From: Strongylocentrotus droebachiensis
Lineage: Eukaryota; Echinodermata; Echinoidea; Camarodonta; Strongylocentrotidae
Direction: 5' to 3'
Assembly: GCA_035222895.1 (NCBI GenBank)
Contig: JAVYIG010002118.1
Coordinates: forward strand, 1-64,000
DNA: 64,000 nt
Shown piece after piece: positions 43,205 to 56,900 of this stretch. Within the stretch, counting starts at the first letter, position 1, and every line of letters begins with the position of its first letter. The position numbers were made by a program, and so were the translations under genes. The notes beneath the pieces are model-generated. The model ran no database searches. It saw only the letters and a list, made by a program, of their open reading frames with translations, and was not told where the DNA came from.

Positions 43205-44220
43205 TGTTTGGAACAAGTATAGGTGGGCTGGTCAACTTAAATTTGAGACAAAATAGAGCAAAAATAAGCGAGATACTGCTTAAAACTTCTTAAAAAACAA
43301 TATCATGTAGTTTCATGACGTGAACGAAATTCACCTTCTATAGGGATAAGGCAAATTATGAAGTTTTTGACATGAGGCCTTTAATCAAAATTTTCACTAT
43401 GATGACGTCATCAAAATGAAAAATGATTATTACTGCGCTTGTAGAGAATTGTCTTAGCTACAACATATTGAAATTTTGAAGAAAATTGATCAATATTTAC
43501 AGAGATACAATCAATTTTACATAAATATGCTGACGTCATAATATGCAAATTCGTATTTTGAGTTCCAAGGCCATTGTGATGATGTCACGATACACTTAAT
43601 GGCCAAATGAGACATGGAATCATATTTCCGACTCATACTCTATCTAAATATGAAAAAAAATTGAGGATCCCGGTGCATTCCAAAGAGCTATAACGGATTT
43701 TGTATAAGCATGTTTTTGCCCATATATGCTATGTATTAAAAGAGCTCGCGCGCACTGACATTTATCTTGAATTTACGCTCATCTTGTTAATAATGGTCAT
43801 AAAGAGATAAACATGGTATCAAATTCCTTGAAAAAATATGAGAAATATCATGAAAGAAAAAAAAATGGCGATTCTATGTTTTTTAATGGTGTTACGCGCG
43901 AAAACGCGCGCGCATGCTCGTACGCGCAATTTTTTATAAAATGCTTAAAATGACCCGAAACGTATGCAAAATAAATTTGAGACGATTTTGAGCATTTAAA
44001 AAATTTGCGCGCGCACTGACGCGCGGACGTACGCGCACGCGCGCGTTTTTGGACATGAAATTGACGGGACTGATATTGACCTTGATCATCATAAATATGA
44101 ATGAGATATACGTTTTGGTTATGAAGATATGATCATGAGTTGATTTTCAGAAAATTTCACAAAATGGCGCCTAGATGACGTAATCAGTCAAGGTCAAGGT
44201 TGAAAACCTTACCGTGTTTT
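43205..44220. other. Gene-free stretch with TGACGTCA-type and CG-alternating segments
   Basis: No coding support. Contains GATGACGTCATC and several related TGACGTCAT sites, and at 43880-44050 clusters of CGCGCGCGC / GCGCGCGCAC in otherwise AT-rich DNA. Likely a decayed repeat. Confidence 0.5.
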
Positions 44221-44306
44221 GTACATATGCCTATACATATGTGTGTCAAATTTTAAGGTATTTGATTGAACCATTTCAAAGTTATCTTGTTCACAAAAAA
44301 GTGGTT

Positions 44307-44340
<34 letters not shown>

Positions 44341-44343
<3 letters not shown>

Positions 44344-44469
44344 ATAATAAAGGCAATTTTAACAAAATTATAAGGTGGTCTGTATTAGATACAGCCCACC
44401 TGATAATAATAAAGGCAATTTTAACAAAATTATAAGGTGGTCTGTATTAGATACAGCCCACCTGATAAT
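44341..44469. repeat. Tandem duplication, ~63-bp unit x2
   Basis: AATAATAAAGGCAATTTTAA ... ATACAGCCCACCTGAT occurs twice without visible change, after a ~30-nt A run. Confidence 0.9.
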
Positions 44470-44484
44470 AGTTTATATACATGT

Positions 44485-44756
44485 ATATGTTGGCTCAGTC
44501 AGTAGAGCGTCCGCCTCACAACCGGGAGGTCGTGGGTTCGAACCCCGGCCGCGTCATACCAAAAGACGTTAAAAGACGAGAGTTGCTGCTACCTCGTTTG
44601 GTGTTCAACAATACGGGGATAGAGGAACGTCGATCTGGCACTGCTCAGTGGCTGCCGGGCTCACGATCAATTGGGCAAAATGAATTTCCATTTCCGGTTT
44701 AATAAAATTTGGAGTGGACTTTCAAAGATTATTATTATTATTATTATTATTATTAT
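44485..44756 (+). mobile_element. tRNA-derived SINE
   Basis: A box TGGCTCAGTCAGTAGAGCG and B box GGGTTCGAACCCC in a tRNA-like head, ~180-bp body and an (ATT)n tail. Different family from the SINE at 2790. Confidence 0.85.
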
Positions 44757-46695
44757 CAATTTTTGGGGTGAGCTGATACTATATATTAATGTTTATCAAA
44801 CAATTGTTTGACATATTTTCTTGATAGTGGTGAGAGTGTGAAACTATAATAAAAGGTATCTAAAAATATTTATCAAAAAATGAAATGTGTAGCCATAAAA
44901 GAGAGTTTCATAAAAAGTGACAGAGGGAAGGAGATAAGGATAAGATTAGAAAGACAGACATACAGAATATTACCAAACAAAAAAAATACAGACGGAGTAC
45001 TGCAATGAAGTTGGTCCACTTTATGCTGATGTCCACAGTCACAAAGCTCTCTATGTGTGAACGCACGTTCCTTGGGCATGTTGTTCACACAGCATCCCTC
45101 ATCCCGTTTTCAATTCTAATCACTTTATTTCTCAAGCCACATACATTGTATAGACATCAACTCAATCAGCTAATGATGCTGATATATTCTCAATTAACTG
45201 ATTAATAAAAGAGAGTGAGGGACTCAGACAGCTCATACAAAGCAAGAAAAAAAAAAGTGGTTAAATATTAACTTTACAAAACCACATCCATCCTAGACAC
45301 TGAAAAATTAAACTACATGTCTAATATATACGGTATACAAAAAGAGAATCTACAGTATACAGTGAACTCTGCATAAGTTGAATCTGTAGGGACCACAAAA
45401 AATGGCTTGATTTGTGCAAATTTTGACTTAAGAATTGTAAATAACACATTTTGCTTAAGTTTGGTCAAGAAAATTGATCGACTTCAGGAAAATATTCATC
45501 TTGTGCCACTTCAAGTTATGCAGAGTCAACTTTAATTAAATACGATGATAGTATTAAGTTAAGTTACACATTGTCATTTTACAAAAGATAAATGAATTTA
45601 TGTGTTAATACCCTGTCTATAAGATATATATAGGTCTCTTATGGTATTTTACCTTGTATTACGAAACAATTATTTGTTTATTACAAAAAACAAAAAATTG
45701 AGCAATTTGAACATCTTATTACACATTAATAGGATAAGGCTTTCCTGCTAATTATAAAAATTGTAATTCTAATTACTAGTACTTTAAAAAAGTAGACACT
45801 TCTACAAATCGGAAACTTGATATTTCACACTTAAAAAGAAAAAATGTAAGTACAACTTTGATAAGTACATGTATTAATAGGTAATGAGCAAGACCATGGT
45901 GTTAATACATGGAAAAACACATAAAGACTGATAAAGGGAGAAAAGTGGTCCATAAATACAGCTTTCTTTTGTACATGTTTCAAGGGAAAACAAAAAATGT
46001 ACAAACATTTATAGAGAGGTGGTCTTTTTTTTTTCTTTTTTTTTTACTGGTGGTGGCTAAATCAGGTTTGACTGTACAACAATATGTAGTTCAGCATCAT
46101 TATCAAATACCTACAACAGTGTTCTACAGTCAAACCTGTCTAATAAAGCCACCCAGGAGAAACATATCAGAGGGAGAGAATAAAGGTGGCCACTACGACA
46201 GGTTACTGGTACACTGTATTTATATAATGATGGCATTAGTTCAATACAAGGAAATATTGGAAAAAAGGAAATGAAAACAGCATTGTTTGCATATCAAATT
46301 CAATATTTCCTGTTTATTCAAAATTATGACATCCACTATTATACTTGTAGTTATCTACAATGTCAATCAAGACAGTTAAAGCCATAATGAAGAAGTTAAT
46401 TGCCTGAAACGAAACATCAATTCAGTGGAGCAGTACTCATGTAGAAATTGTATACGCATTTATGGAATAGTAACTTACGTAAGTTACGTTACATTTTGTT
46501 TCTAACTGACATTACGCAAAGATTGAAGGAAAACTAAACCAAATCACCTTCAAAATTCACTAGTGAATCAATATTTTACACTTTAATCACAATTTTCACA
46601 AAGAAATAACTTGAAGAACCAGTGTAATTTACATGGGAAGGGATTGTTGTTGACTGTAGTCACCACTCTATCCCGCTTTAAAATGCTTTGTCGTA

Positions 46696-47200
46696 ATGCT
46701 TTTCTGCTCTCACTTAAATAATCTTCATAATAATTTGTGCAATATTTCTCTACAATTTTTCATCTCTCTTTATTCCTTTCCTAATCTCTTGCCCCCCTTC
46801 TTCCCTTCTCTATCTCCCTCTCGTGTGTGTGTGTGTGGGTGTCGGTGTATGTTTTTTTCACATGATTTTGTATTACATAGCACTGGTCGGTGTTCATTGG
46901 ATGCACCGAGGCCCATTGTTCTGCCTGTGCGGTGTAATGTAATAGCCGGTGAATGCCGACGGGTGCTATGGTTTAGTTTGTCTTAGTTTATTATCTGGAT
47001 TGTTTTATACAATTTTTACTTGTTTATTGTACAGGGAACCCCACTCTATGCTTAAAGCTTCGGTCGGGTTCCCTAACCATTTTTTACTATGTATGTCCAA
47101 CATGTTTTGTATTTGTCCTTCGATCATTGTTTGTATTTTTGAATGTTGTTTTAAAAAAATGATTGAACTGGTCAATAAATGAAAAGAAATGAAATTTCTG
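46696..47200. other. Gene-free stretch, possible retroelement 3' end
   Basis: The segment ending AATAAATGAAAAGAAATGAA resembles the 3' end of a reverse-transcribed sequence, but I cannot assign a family. No gene seen from 44.8 to 47.5 kb apart from a hairpin at 46060-46140. Confidence 0.35.
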
Positions 47201-47521
47201 ATGATGGTTCCAAAAATCGTCTAAATCAATCAATTTTTAATTTTTTAAAAGTTATATATTACTTATCATTCTAATGTAAAATTTTTTTTTTTTTTTTTAG
47301 ATCATTCATGATTCATCACATCCTTAGACAATACACTTTGTACAATTTTATTTCTCAAGTATTTGGTGTATTTAACTCCATTACTTTCATGTCCTTATAT
47401 AACCTCATATAAATTGAAAAATGGAAGTGAAATGGTAGCCTAAAAAGGTATATGACTAAAAAAACAAGGATCACTCAGGTCAAATGACCAAACTAGAGGT
47501 ATCAGGTTTAGCCTCAAGTGT

Positions 47522-47568
47522 TAAAGGTACACTGTCCTACTTGTAGCTTACTTGCTCCCTCTATATAG
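47522..47568 (-). mobile_element. MITE family A, split copy: left part
   Basis: TAAAGGTACACTGTCCTACT ... CTCCCTCTATATAG; interrupted after ATATAG by the 11.5-kb insertion. Confidence 0.8.
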
Positions 47569-47957
47569 CAGGGGTGATAGTGAGCACTAAAAAAAAAAAT
47601 TTGTTTTTGTTTTCCCCTCAACCACGCCCCCCTTGAGTAAAAATAAAAGAAGAGGATTCGCAGGGAAAAAATGGCATCCAACAATATTCCCCCCTTTCGA
47701 GTTAGAAAATTGGGAAAAAATTGGGAAAAAATAGGGCATAACATGGAAGAATAAAGAAAATGAAAGGGAAATCTGGGAAATCAGGATAACATAGGGTAAA
47801 AGAAGAAAAAAATTGTAAAAAAAAAAAAAAAAAAAAAAAAAATGATTAAAAATTTTTTTTTTTTTTTAATCGGGAAGAAAGAAAAAAATCGGGAAAAAAT
47901 CGGGAAAAATAAAAAAAAATCGGGAAACCGATTTAAATTGGGTTTGAATCAGGCCTG
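47569..47957 (+). repeat. Left flanking direct repeat of the insertion
   Basis: CAGGGGTGATAGTGAGCAC ... ATCAGGCCTG, rich in ATCGGGAAAAA motifs and A/T runs; roughly 90% like 58662-59037 by eye. Confidence 0.85.
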
Positions 47958-50900
47958 ACTTACATGACATGACAACCTCCCCTGCCTCCCCCTCCTCCTA
48001 CACACAGATGTAATCATATTTCAGCAGGTGGTTAAAGGGTGTTGTGAACCCACATCACACAGCTCTCTGCACTCTTCTCAAACATGACTACCTCCCCCCC
48101 ACTACACACAGGTAAAATCTTATATCAGCTGGTGGTAAAAGGTACTTCTCAAACATGACAACCTCCCCCTGCCTCCCCCCCCCCCCCCCCCCTCTACATA
48201 CAGATGTAATCACATTTCAGCTGGTGGGAAAATGGTGTTGTGCACCCACATCACACAGCTCTCAGCACTCTTCTCAAACATAACCCCCCCCCCCCCCCCA
48301 CCTACACACAGGTGTAATCATAAATCAGCTGGTGGTAAAAGGGTGTTGTGAACCTACATCACACAGCTCTCTGCACTCTTCTCAAACATGACAACCCCCC
48401 CCCCCCTACACACATGTGTTATCATAAATCAGCTGGTGGTAAAAGGGTGTTGTGAACCCACATCACACAGCTCTCTGCACTCTTCTCAAACATGACAACC
48501 CCCCCCCCCTCCCCCCCCCCCCCTACACACAGGTGTAATCATATTTCAGCTGGTGGTTAAAGGGTATTGTGAACCCACATCACACAGCTCTCAGCACTCT
48601 TCTAAAACATGACAACCCCCCCCCCCCCCCTACACACAGGTGTAATCTTATATCAGCTGGTGGTAAAAGGTTGTTGTGAACCCACATCACACAGCTCTCT
48701 GCACTCTTCTCAAACATGACAACCCCCCCCCCCCTACACACAGGTGTAATCATATTTCAGCTGGTGGTTAAAGGGTTTTGTAAACCCACATCACACAGCT
48801 CTCAGCACTCTTCTAAAACATGACACCCCCCCCCCCTACACACAGGTGTAATCTTATATCAGCTGGTGGTAAAAGGTTGTTGTGAACCCACATCACACAG
48901 CTCTCTGCACTCTTCTCAAACATGACAACCTCCCCCTGCCCCCCCCGCCCCCTACACACAGGTGTAATCATATTTCAGCTGGTGGTAAAAGGGTTTTGTG
49001 AACCCACATCACACAGCTCTCTGCACTCTTCTCAAGCATGACAACCTCCCCCCCGCCTCCCCACCCCCCCCCTACATAAAGATGTTATCATATTTCAGCT
49101 GGTGGTTAAAGGGTGTTGTGAACCCACACCACACGGCTCTCTCCACTCTTCTCAAACGTGACAACCCCCCCCCCCCTACACACAGGTGTAATCATATATC
49201 AGCTGGTGGTAAAAGGGTGTTGTGAACCCACATCACACAGCTCTTTGCACTCTTCTCAAACATGACAACCTCCCCCTGCCTCCCCCCCCCCCCCCTACGC
49301 ACAGATGTAATCATATTTCAGCTGGTGGTTAAAGGGTGTTGTGAACCCACATCACACAGCTCTCTGAACTCTTCTCAAACATGACAACCTCCCCCTGCCC
49401 CCCCCCACACTACACACAGGTGTAATCATATATCAGCTGGTGGTAAAAGGGTGTTGTGAACCCACATCACACAGCTCTCTGCACTATTCTCAAACATGAC
49501 AACCTCCCCCTGCCTCCCCCCCCCACACTACACACAGGTGTAATCATATATCAGCTGGTGGTCAAAGGGTGTTGTGAACCCACATCACACAGCTCTCTGC
49601 ACTCTTCTCAAACATGACAACCCCCCCCCCCCTACCCACAGGTTAAATCTTATATCAGATGGTGGTAAAAGGGTCTTCTCAAACATGACAACCTCCCCCT
49701 GCCTCCCCCCCCCCCCACTACACACAGGTGTAATCATATTTCAGCTGGTGGTAAAAGGGTTTTGTGAACCCACATCACACAGCTCTCTGCACTCGTCTCA
49801 AACATGACAACCTCCCCCTGCCTCCCCCTCCCCTACACAAAGATGTTATCATATTTCAGCTGGTGGTTAAAGGGTGTTGTGAACCCACACCACACGGCTC
49901 TCTCCACTCTTCTCAAACGTGACAACCCCCCCCCCCCCTACACACAGGTGTAATCATATATCAGCTGGTGGTAAAAGGGTGTTGTGAACCCACATCACAC
50001 AGCTCTTTGCACTCTTCTCAAACATGACAACCCCCCCCCTCCCCCCCCCCCCCTACACACAGGTGTAATCATATTTCAGCTGGTGGTTAAAGGGTATTGT
50101 GAACCCACATCACACAGCTCTCAGCACTCTTCTAAAACATGACAACCCCCCCCCCCCTACACACAGGTGTAATCTTATATCAGCTGGTGGTAAAAGGTTG
50201 TTGTGAACCCACATCACACAGCTCTCTGCACTCTTCTCAAACATGACAACCCCCCCCCCCTACACACAGGTGTAATCATATTTCAGCTGGTGGTTAAAGG
50301 GTTTTGTAAACCCACATCACACAGCTCTCAGCACTCTTCTAAAACATGACACCCCCCCCCCCCCTACACACAGGTGTAATCTTATATCAGCTGGTGGTAA
50401 AAGGTTGTTGTGAACCCACATCACACAGCTCTCTGCACTCTTCTCAAACATGACAACCTCCCCCTGCCCCCCCCCCGCCCCCTACACACAGGTGTAATCA
50501 TATTTCAGCTGGTGGTAAAAGGGTTTTGTGAACCCACATCACACAGCTCTCTGCACTCTTCTCAAGCATGACAACCTCCCCCCCGCCTCCCCACCCCCCC
50601 TACATAAAGATGTTATCATATTTCAGCTGGTGGTTAAAGGGTGTTGTGAACCCACACCACACGGCTCTCTCCACTCTTCTCAAACGTGACAACCCCCCCC
50701 CCCCCCTACACACAGGTGTAATCATATATCAGCTGGTGGTAAAAGGGTGTTGTGAACCCACATCACACAGCTCTTTGCACTCTTCTCAAACATGACAACC
50801 TCCCCCTGCCTCCCCCCCCCCCCTACGCACAGATGTAATCATATTTCAGCTGGTGGTTAAAGGGTGTTGTGAACCCACATCACACAGCTCTCTGAACTCT

Positions 50901-53900
50901 TCTCAAACATGACAACCTCCCCCTGCCCCCCCCCACACTACACACAGGTGTAATCATATATCAGCTGGTGGTAAAAGGGTGTTGTGAACCCACATCACAC
51001 AGCTCTCTGCACTATTCTCAAACATGACAACCTCCCCCTGCCTCCCCCCCCCCCACACTACACACAGGTGTAATCATATATCAGCTGGTGGTCAAAGGGT
51101 GTTGTGAACCCACATCACACAGCTCTCTGCACTCTTCTCAAACATGACAACCCCCCCCCCCCCTACCCACAGGTTAAATCTTATATCAGATGGTGGTAAA
51201 AGGGTCTTCTCAAACATGACAACCTCCCCCTGCCTCCCCCCCCCCCACTACACACAGGTGTAATCATATTTCAGCTGGTGGTAAAAGGGTTTTGTGAACC
51301 CACATCACACAGCTCTCTGCACTCGTCTCAAACATGACAACCTCCCCCTGCCTCCCCCTCCCCTACACAAAGATGTTATCATATTTCAGCTGGTGGTTAA
51401 AGGGTGTTGTGAACCCACACCACACGGCTCTCTCCACTCTTCTCAAACGTGACAACCCCCCCCCCCCCCTACACACAGGTGTAATCATATATCAGCTGGT
51501 GGTAAAAGGGTGTTGTGAACCCACATCACACAGCTCTTTGCACTCTTCTCAAACATGACAACCTCCCCCTGCCTCCCCCCCCCCCCCCCTACGCACAGAT
51601 GTAATCATATTTCAGCTGGTGGTTAAAGGGTGTTGTGAACCCACATCGCACAGCTCTCTCCACTCTTCTCAAACATGACAACCTCCCCCTGCCTCCCCCC
51701 CCCACACTACACACAGGTGTAATCATATATCAGCTGGTGGTAAAAGGTTGTTGTGAACCCACATCACACAGCTCTCAGCACTCTTCTAAAACATGACAAC
51801 CCCCCCCCCCCCTACACACAGGTGTAATCTTATATCTGCTGGTGGTAAAAGGTTGTTGTGAACCCACATCACACAGCTCTTTGCACTCTTCTCAAACATG
51901 ACAACCTCCCCCTGCCTCCCCCCCCCCCTACGCACAGATGTAATCATATTTCAGCTGGTGGTTAAAGGGTGTTGTGAACCCACATCGCACAGCTCTCTCC
52001 ACTCTTCTCAAACATGACAACCTCCCCCTGCCTCCCCCCCCCACACTACACACAGGTGTAATCATATATCAGCTGGTGGTAAAAGGTTGTTGTGAACCCA
52101 CATCACACAGCTCTCAGCACTCTTCTAAAACATGACAACCCCCCCCCCCCCTACACACAGGTGTAATCTTATATCAGCTGGTGGTAAAAGGTTGTTGTGA
52201 ACCCACATCACACAGCTCTTTGCACTCTTCTCAAACATGACAACCTCCCCCTGCCTTCCTTCCCCCCCCCTACGCACAGATGTAATCATATTTCAGCTGG
52301 TGGTTAAAGGGTGTTGTGAACCCACATCACACAGCTCTCTGAACTCTTCTCAAACATGACAACCTCCCCCTGCCCCCCCCCCACACTACACACAGGTGTA
52401 ATCATATATCAGCTGGTGGTAAAAGGGTGTTGTGAACCCACATCACACAGCTCTCTGCACTATTCTCAAACATGACAACCTCCCCCTGCCTCCCCCCCCC
52501 CCCACACTACACACAGGTGTAATCATATATCAGCTGGTGGTCAAAGGGTGTTGTGAACCCACATCACACAGCTCTCTGCACTCTTCTCAAACATGACAAC
52601 CCCCCCCCCCTACCCACAGGTTAAATCTTATATCAGATGGTGGTAAAAGGGTCTTCTCAAACATGACAACCTCCCCCTGCCTCCCCCCCCCACTACACAC
52701 AGGTGTAATCATATTTCAGCTGGTGGTAAAAGGGTTTTGTGAACCCACATCACACAGCTCTCTGCACTCGTCTCAAACATGACAACCTCCCCCTGCCTCC
52801 CCCTCCCCTACACAAAGATGTTATCATATTTCAGCTGGTGGTTAAAGGGTGTTGTGAACCCACACCACACGGCTCTCTCCACTCTTCTCAAACGTGACAA
52901 CCCCCCCCCCCTACACACAGGTGTAATCATATATCAGCTGGTGGTAAAAGGGTGTTGTGAACCCACATCACACAGCTCTTTGCACTCTTCTCAAACATGA
53001 CAACCTCCCCCTGCCTCCCCCCCCCTACGCACAGATGTAATCATATTTCAGCTGGTGGTTAAAGGGTGTTGTGAACCCACATCGCACAGCTCTCTCCACT
53101 CTTCTCAAACATGACAACCTCCCCCTGCCTCCCCCCCCACACTACACACAGGTGTAATCATATATCAGCTGGTGGTAAAAGGTTGTTGTGAACCCACATC
53201 ACACAGCTCTCAGCACTCTTCTAAAACATGACAACCCCCCCCCCCCTACACACAGGTGTAATCTTATATCAGCTGGTGGTAAAAGGTTGTTGTGAACCCA
53301 CATCACACAGCTCTCTGCACTCTTCTCAAACATGACAACCCCCCCCCCCTACACACAGGTGTAATCATGTTTCAGCTGGTGGTTAAAGGGTGTTGTAAAC
53401 CCACATCACACAGCTCTCTGTACTCTTCTCAAACATGACAACCTCCCCCTGCCTCCCCCCCCCCCCACACTACACACAGGTGTAATCATATATCAGCTGG
53501 TGGTAAAAGGGTGTTGTGAACCCACATCACATAGCTCTCTGCACTATTCTCATACATGACAACCTCCCCCTGCCTCCCCCCCCCCCACACTACACACAGG
53601 TGTTATCATATATCAGCTGGTGGTCAAAGGGTGTTGTGAACCCACATCACACAGCTCTCTGCACTCTTCTCAAACATGACAACCCCCCCCTACCCACAGG
53701 TAAAATCTTATATCAGATGGTGGTAAAAGGGTCTTCTCAAACATGACAACCTCCCCCTGCCCCCCCCCCCCCCACTACACACAGGTGTAATCATATTTCA
53801 GCTGGTGGTAAAAGGGTTTTGTGAACCCACATCACACAGCTCTCTGCACTCGTCTCAAACATGACAACCTCCCCCTGCCTCCCCCTCCCCTACACAAATA

Positions 53901-56900
53901 TGTTATCATATTTCAGCTGGTGGTTAAAGGGTGTTGTGAACCCACATCGCACAGCTCTCTCCACTCTTCTCAAACATGACAACCTCCCCCTGCCTCCCCC
54001 CCCCCACACTACACACAGGTGTAATCATATATCAGCTGGTGGTAAAAGGTTGTTGTGAACCCACATCACACAGCTCTCAGCACTCTTCTAAAACATGACA
54101 ACCCCCCCCCCCCCTACACACAGGTGTAATCTTATATCTGCTGGTGGTAAAAGGTTGTTGTGAACCCACATCACACAGCTCTTTGCACTCTTCTCAAACA
54201 TGACAACCTCCCCCTGCCTCCCCCCCCCCCTACGCACAGATGTAATCATATTTCAGCTGGTGGTTAAAGGGTGTTGTGAACCCACATCGCACAGCTCTCT
54301 CCACTCTTCTCAAACATGACAACCTCCCCCTGCCTCCCCCCCCCACACTACACACAGGTGTAATCATATATCAGCTGGTGGTAAAAGGTTGTTGTGAACC
54401 CACATCACACAGCTCTCAGCACTCTTCTAAAACATGACAACCCCCCCCCCCCCCCCCTACACACAGGTGTAATCTTATATCAGCTGGTGGTAAAAGGTTG
54501 TTGTGAACCCACATCACACAGCTCTTTGCACTCTTCTCAAACATGACAACCTCCCCCTGCCTCCCCCCCCCCCCCCCTACGCACAGATGTAATCATATTT
54601 CAGCTGGTGGTTAAAGGGTGTTGTGAACCCACATCACACAGCTCTCTGAACTCTTCTCAAACATGACAACCTCCCCCTGCCCCCCCCCACACTACACACA
54701 GGTGTAATCATATATCAGCTGGTGGTAAAAGGGTGTTGTGAACCCACATCACACAGCTCTCTGCACTATTCTCAAACATGACAACCTCCCCCTGCCTCCC
54801 CCCCCCCCCACACTACACACAGGTGTAATCATATATCAGCTGGTGGTCAAAGGGTGTTGTGAACCCACATCACACAGCTCTCTGCACTCTTCTCAAACAT
54901 GACAACCCCCCCCCCCTACCCACAGGTTAAATCTTATATCAGATGGTGGTAAAAGGGTCTTCTCAAACATGACAACCTCCCCCTGCCTCCCCCCCCCACT
55001 ACACACAGGTGTAATCATATTTCAGCTGGTGGTAAAAGGGTTTTGTGAACCCACATCACACAGCTCTCTGCACTCGTCTCAAACATGACAACCTCCCCCT
55101 GCCTCCCCCTCCCCTACACAAAGATGTTATCATATTTCAGCTGGTGGTTAAAGGGTGTTGTGAACCCACACCACACGGCTCTCTCCACTCTTCTCAAACG
55201 TGACAACCCCCCCCCCCCTACACACAGGTGTAATCATATATCAGCTGGTGGTAAAAGGGTGTTGTGAACCCACATCACACAGCTCTTTGCACTCTTCTCA
55301 AACATGACAACCTCCCCCTGCCTCCCCCCCCCTACGCACAGATGTAATCATATTTCAGCTGGTGGTTAAAGGGTGTTGTGAACCCACATCGCACAGCTCT
55401 CTCCACTCTTCTCAAACATGACAACCTCCCCCTGCCTCCCCCCCCCCACACTACACACAGGTGTAATCATATATCAGCTGGTGGTAAAAGGTTGTTGTGA
55501 ACCCACATCACACAGCTCTCAGCACTCTTCTAAAACATGACAACCCCCCCCCCCCCCCCTACACACAGGTGTAATCTTATATCAGCTGGTGGTAAAAGGT
55601 TGTTGTGAACCCACATCACACAGCTCTCTGCACTCTTCTCAAACATGACAACCCCCCCCCCCCCTACACACAGGTGTAATCATGTTTCAGCTGGTGGTTA
55701 AAGGGTGTTGTAAACCCACATCACACAGCTCTCTGTACTCTTCTCAAACATGACAACCTCCCCCTGCCTCCCCCCCCCCCCCCACACTACACACAGGTGT
55801 AATCATATATCAGCTGGTGGTAAAAGGGTGTTGTGAACCCACATCACATAGCTCTCTGCACTATTCTCATACATGACAACCTCCCCCTGCCTCCCCCCCC
55901 CCCCCCACACTACACACAGGTGTTATCATATATCAGCTGGTGGTCAAAGGGTGTTGTGAACCCACATCACACAGCTCTCTGCACTCTTCTCAAACATGAC
56001 AACCCCCCCCTACCCACAGGTAAAATCTTATATCAGATGGTGGTAAAAGGGTCTTCTCAAACATGACAACCTCCCCCTGCCCCCCCCCCCACTACACACA
56101 GGTGTAATCATATTTCAGCTGGTGGTAAAAGGGTTTTGTGAACCCACATCACACAGCTCTCTGCACTCGTCTCAAACATGACAACCTCCCCCTGCCTCCC
56201 CCTCCCCTACACAAATATGTTATCATATTTCAGCTGGTGGTTAAAGGGTGTTGTGAACCCACATCACACGGCTCTCTGCACTCTTCTCAAACGTGACAAC
56301 CCCCCCCCCCCCCTACACACAGGTGTAATCATATTTCAGCTGGTGGTTAAAGGGTGTTGTGAACCCACATCACACAGCTCTCTGCACTCTTCTTAAACAT
56401 GACAACCCCCCCCCCTGCCTCTCCCCCCCCCCCACTACACACAGGTGTAATCATATATTTCAGCTGGTGTTAAAAGGGTGTTGTGAACCCACATCACACA
56501 GCTCTCTGCACTCTTCTCAAACATGACAACCCCCCCCCCTACCCACAGGTGAAATCTTATATCAGCTGGTGGTAAAAGGGTCTTCTCAAACATGACAACC
56601 TCCCCCTGCCTCCCCCACCCCCCCCCCCCCCCACTACACACAGGTGTAATCATATATCAGCTGGTGGTAAAAGGGCGTTGTGAACCCACATCACACAGCT
56701 CTCTCCACTCTTCTCAAACATGACAACCCCCCCCCCCCTACCCACAGGTGAAATTTTATATCAGCTGGTGGTAAAAGGGTGTTGTGAACCCACATCACAC
56801 AGCTCTCTGCACTCTTCTCAAACATGACAACCTCCCCCTGCCTCCCCCCCCCCCCCTACACACAGGTGTAATATCAGCTGGTGGTAAAAGGGTGTTGTGC

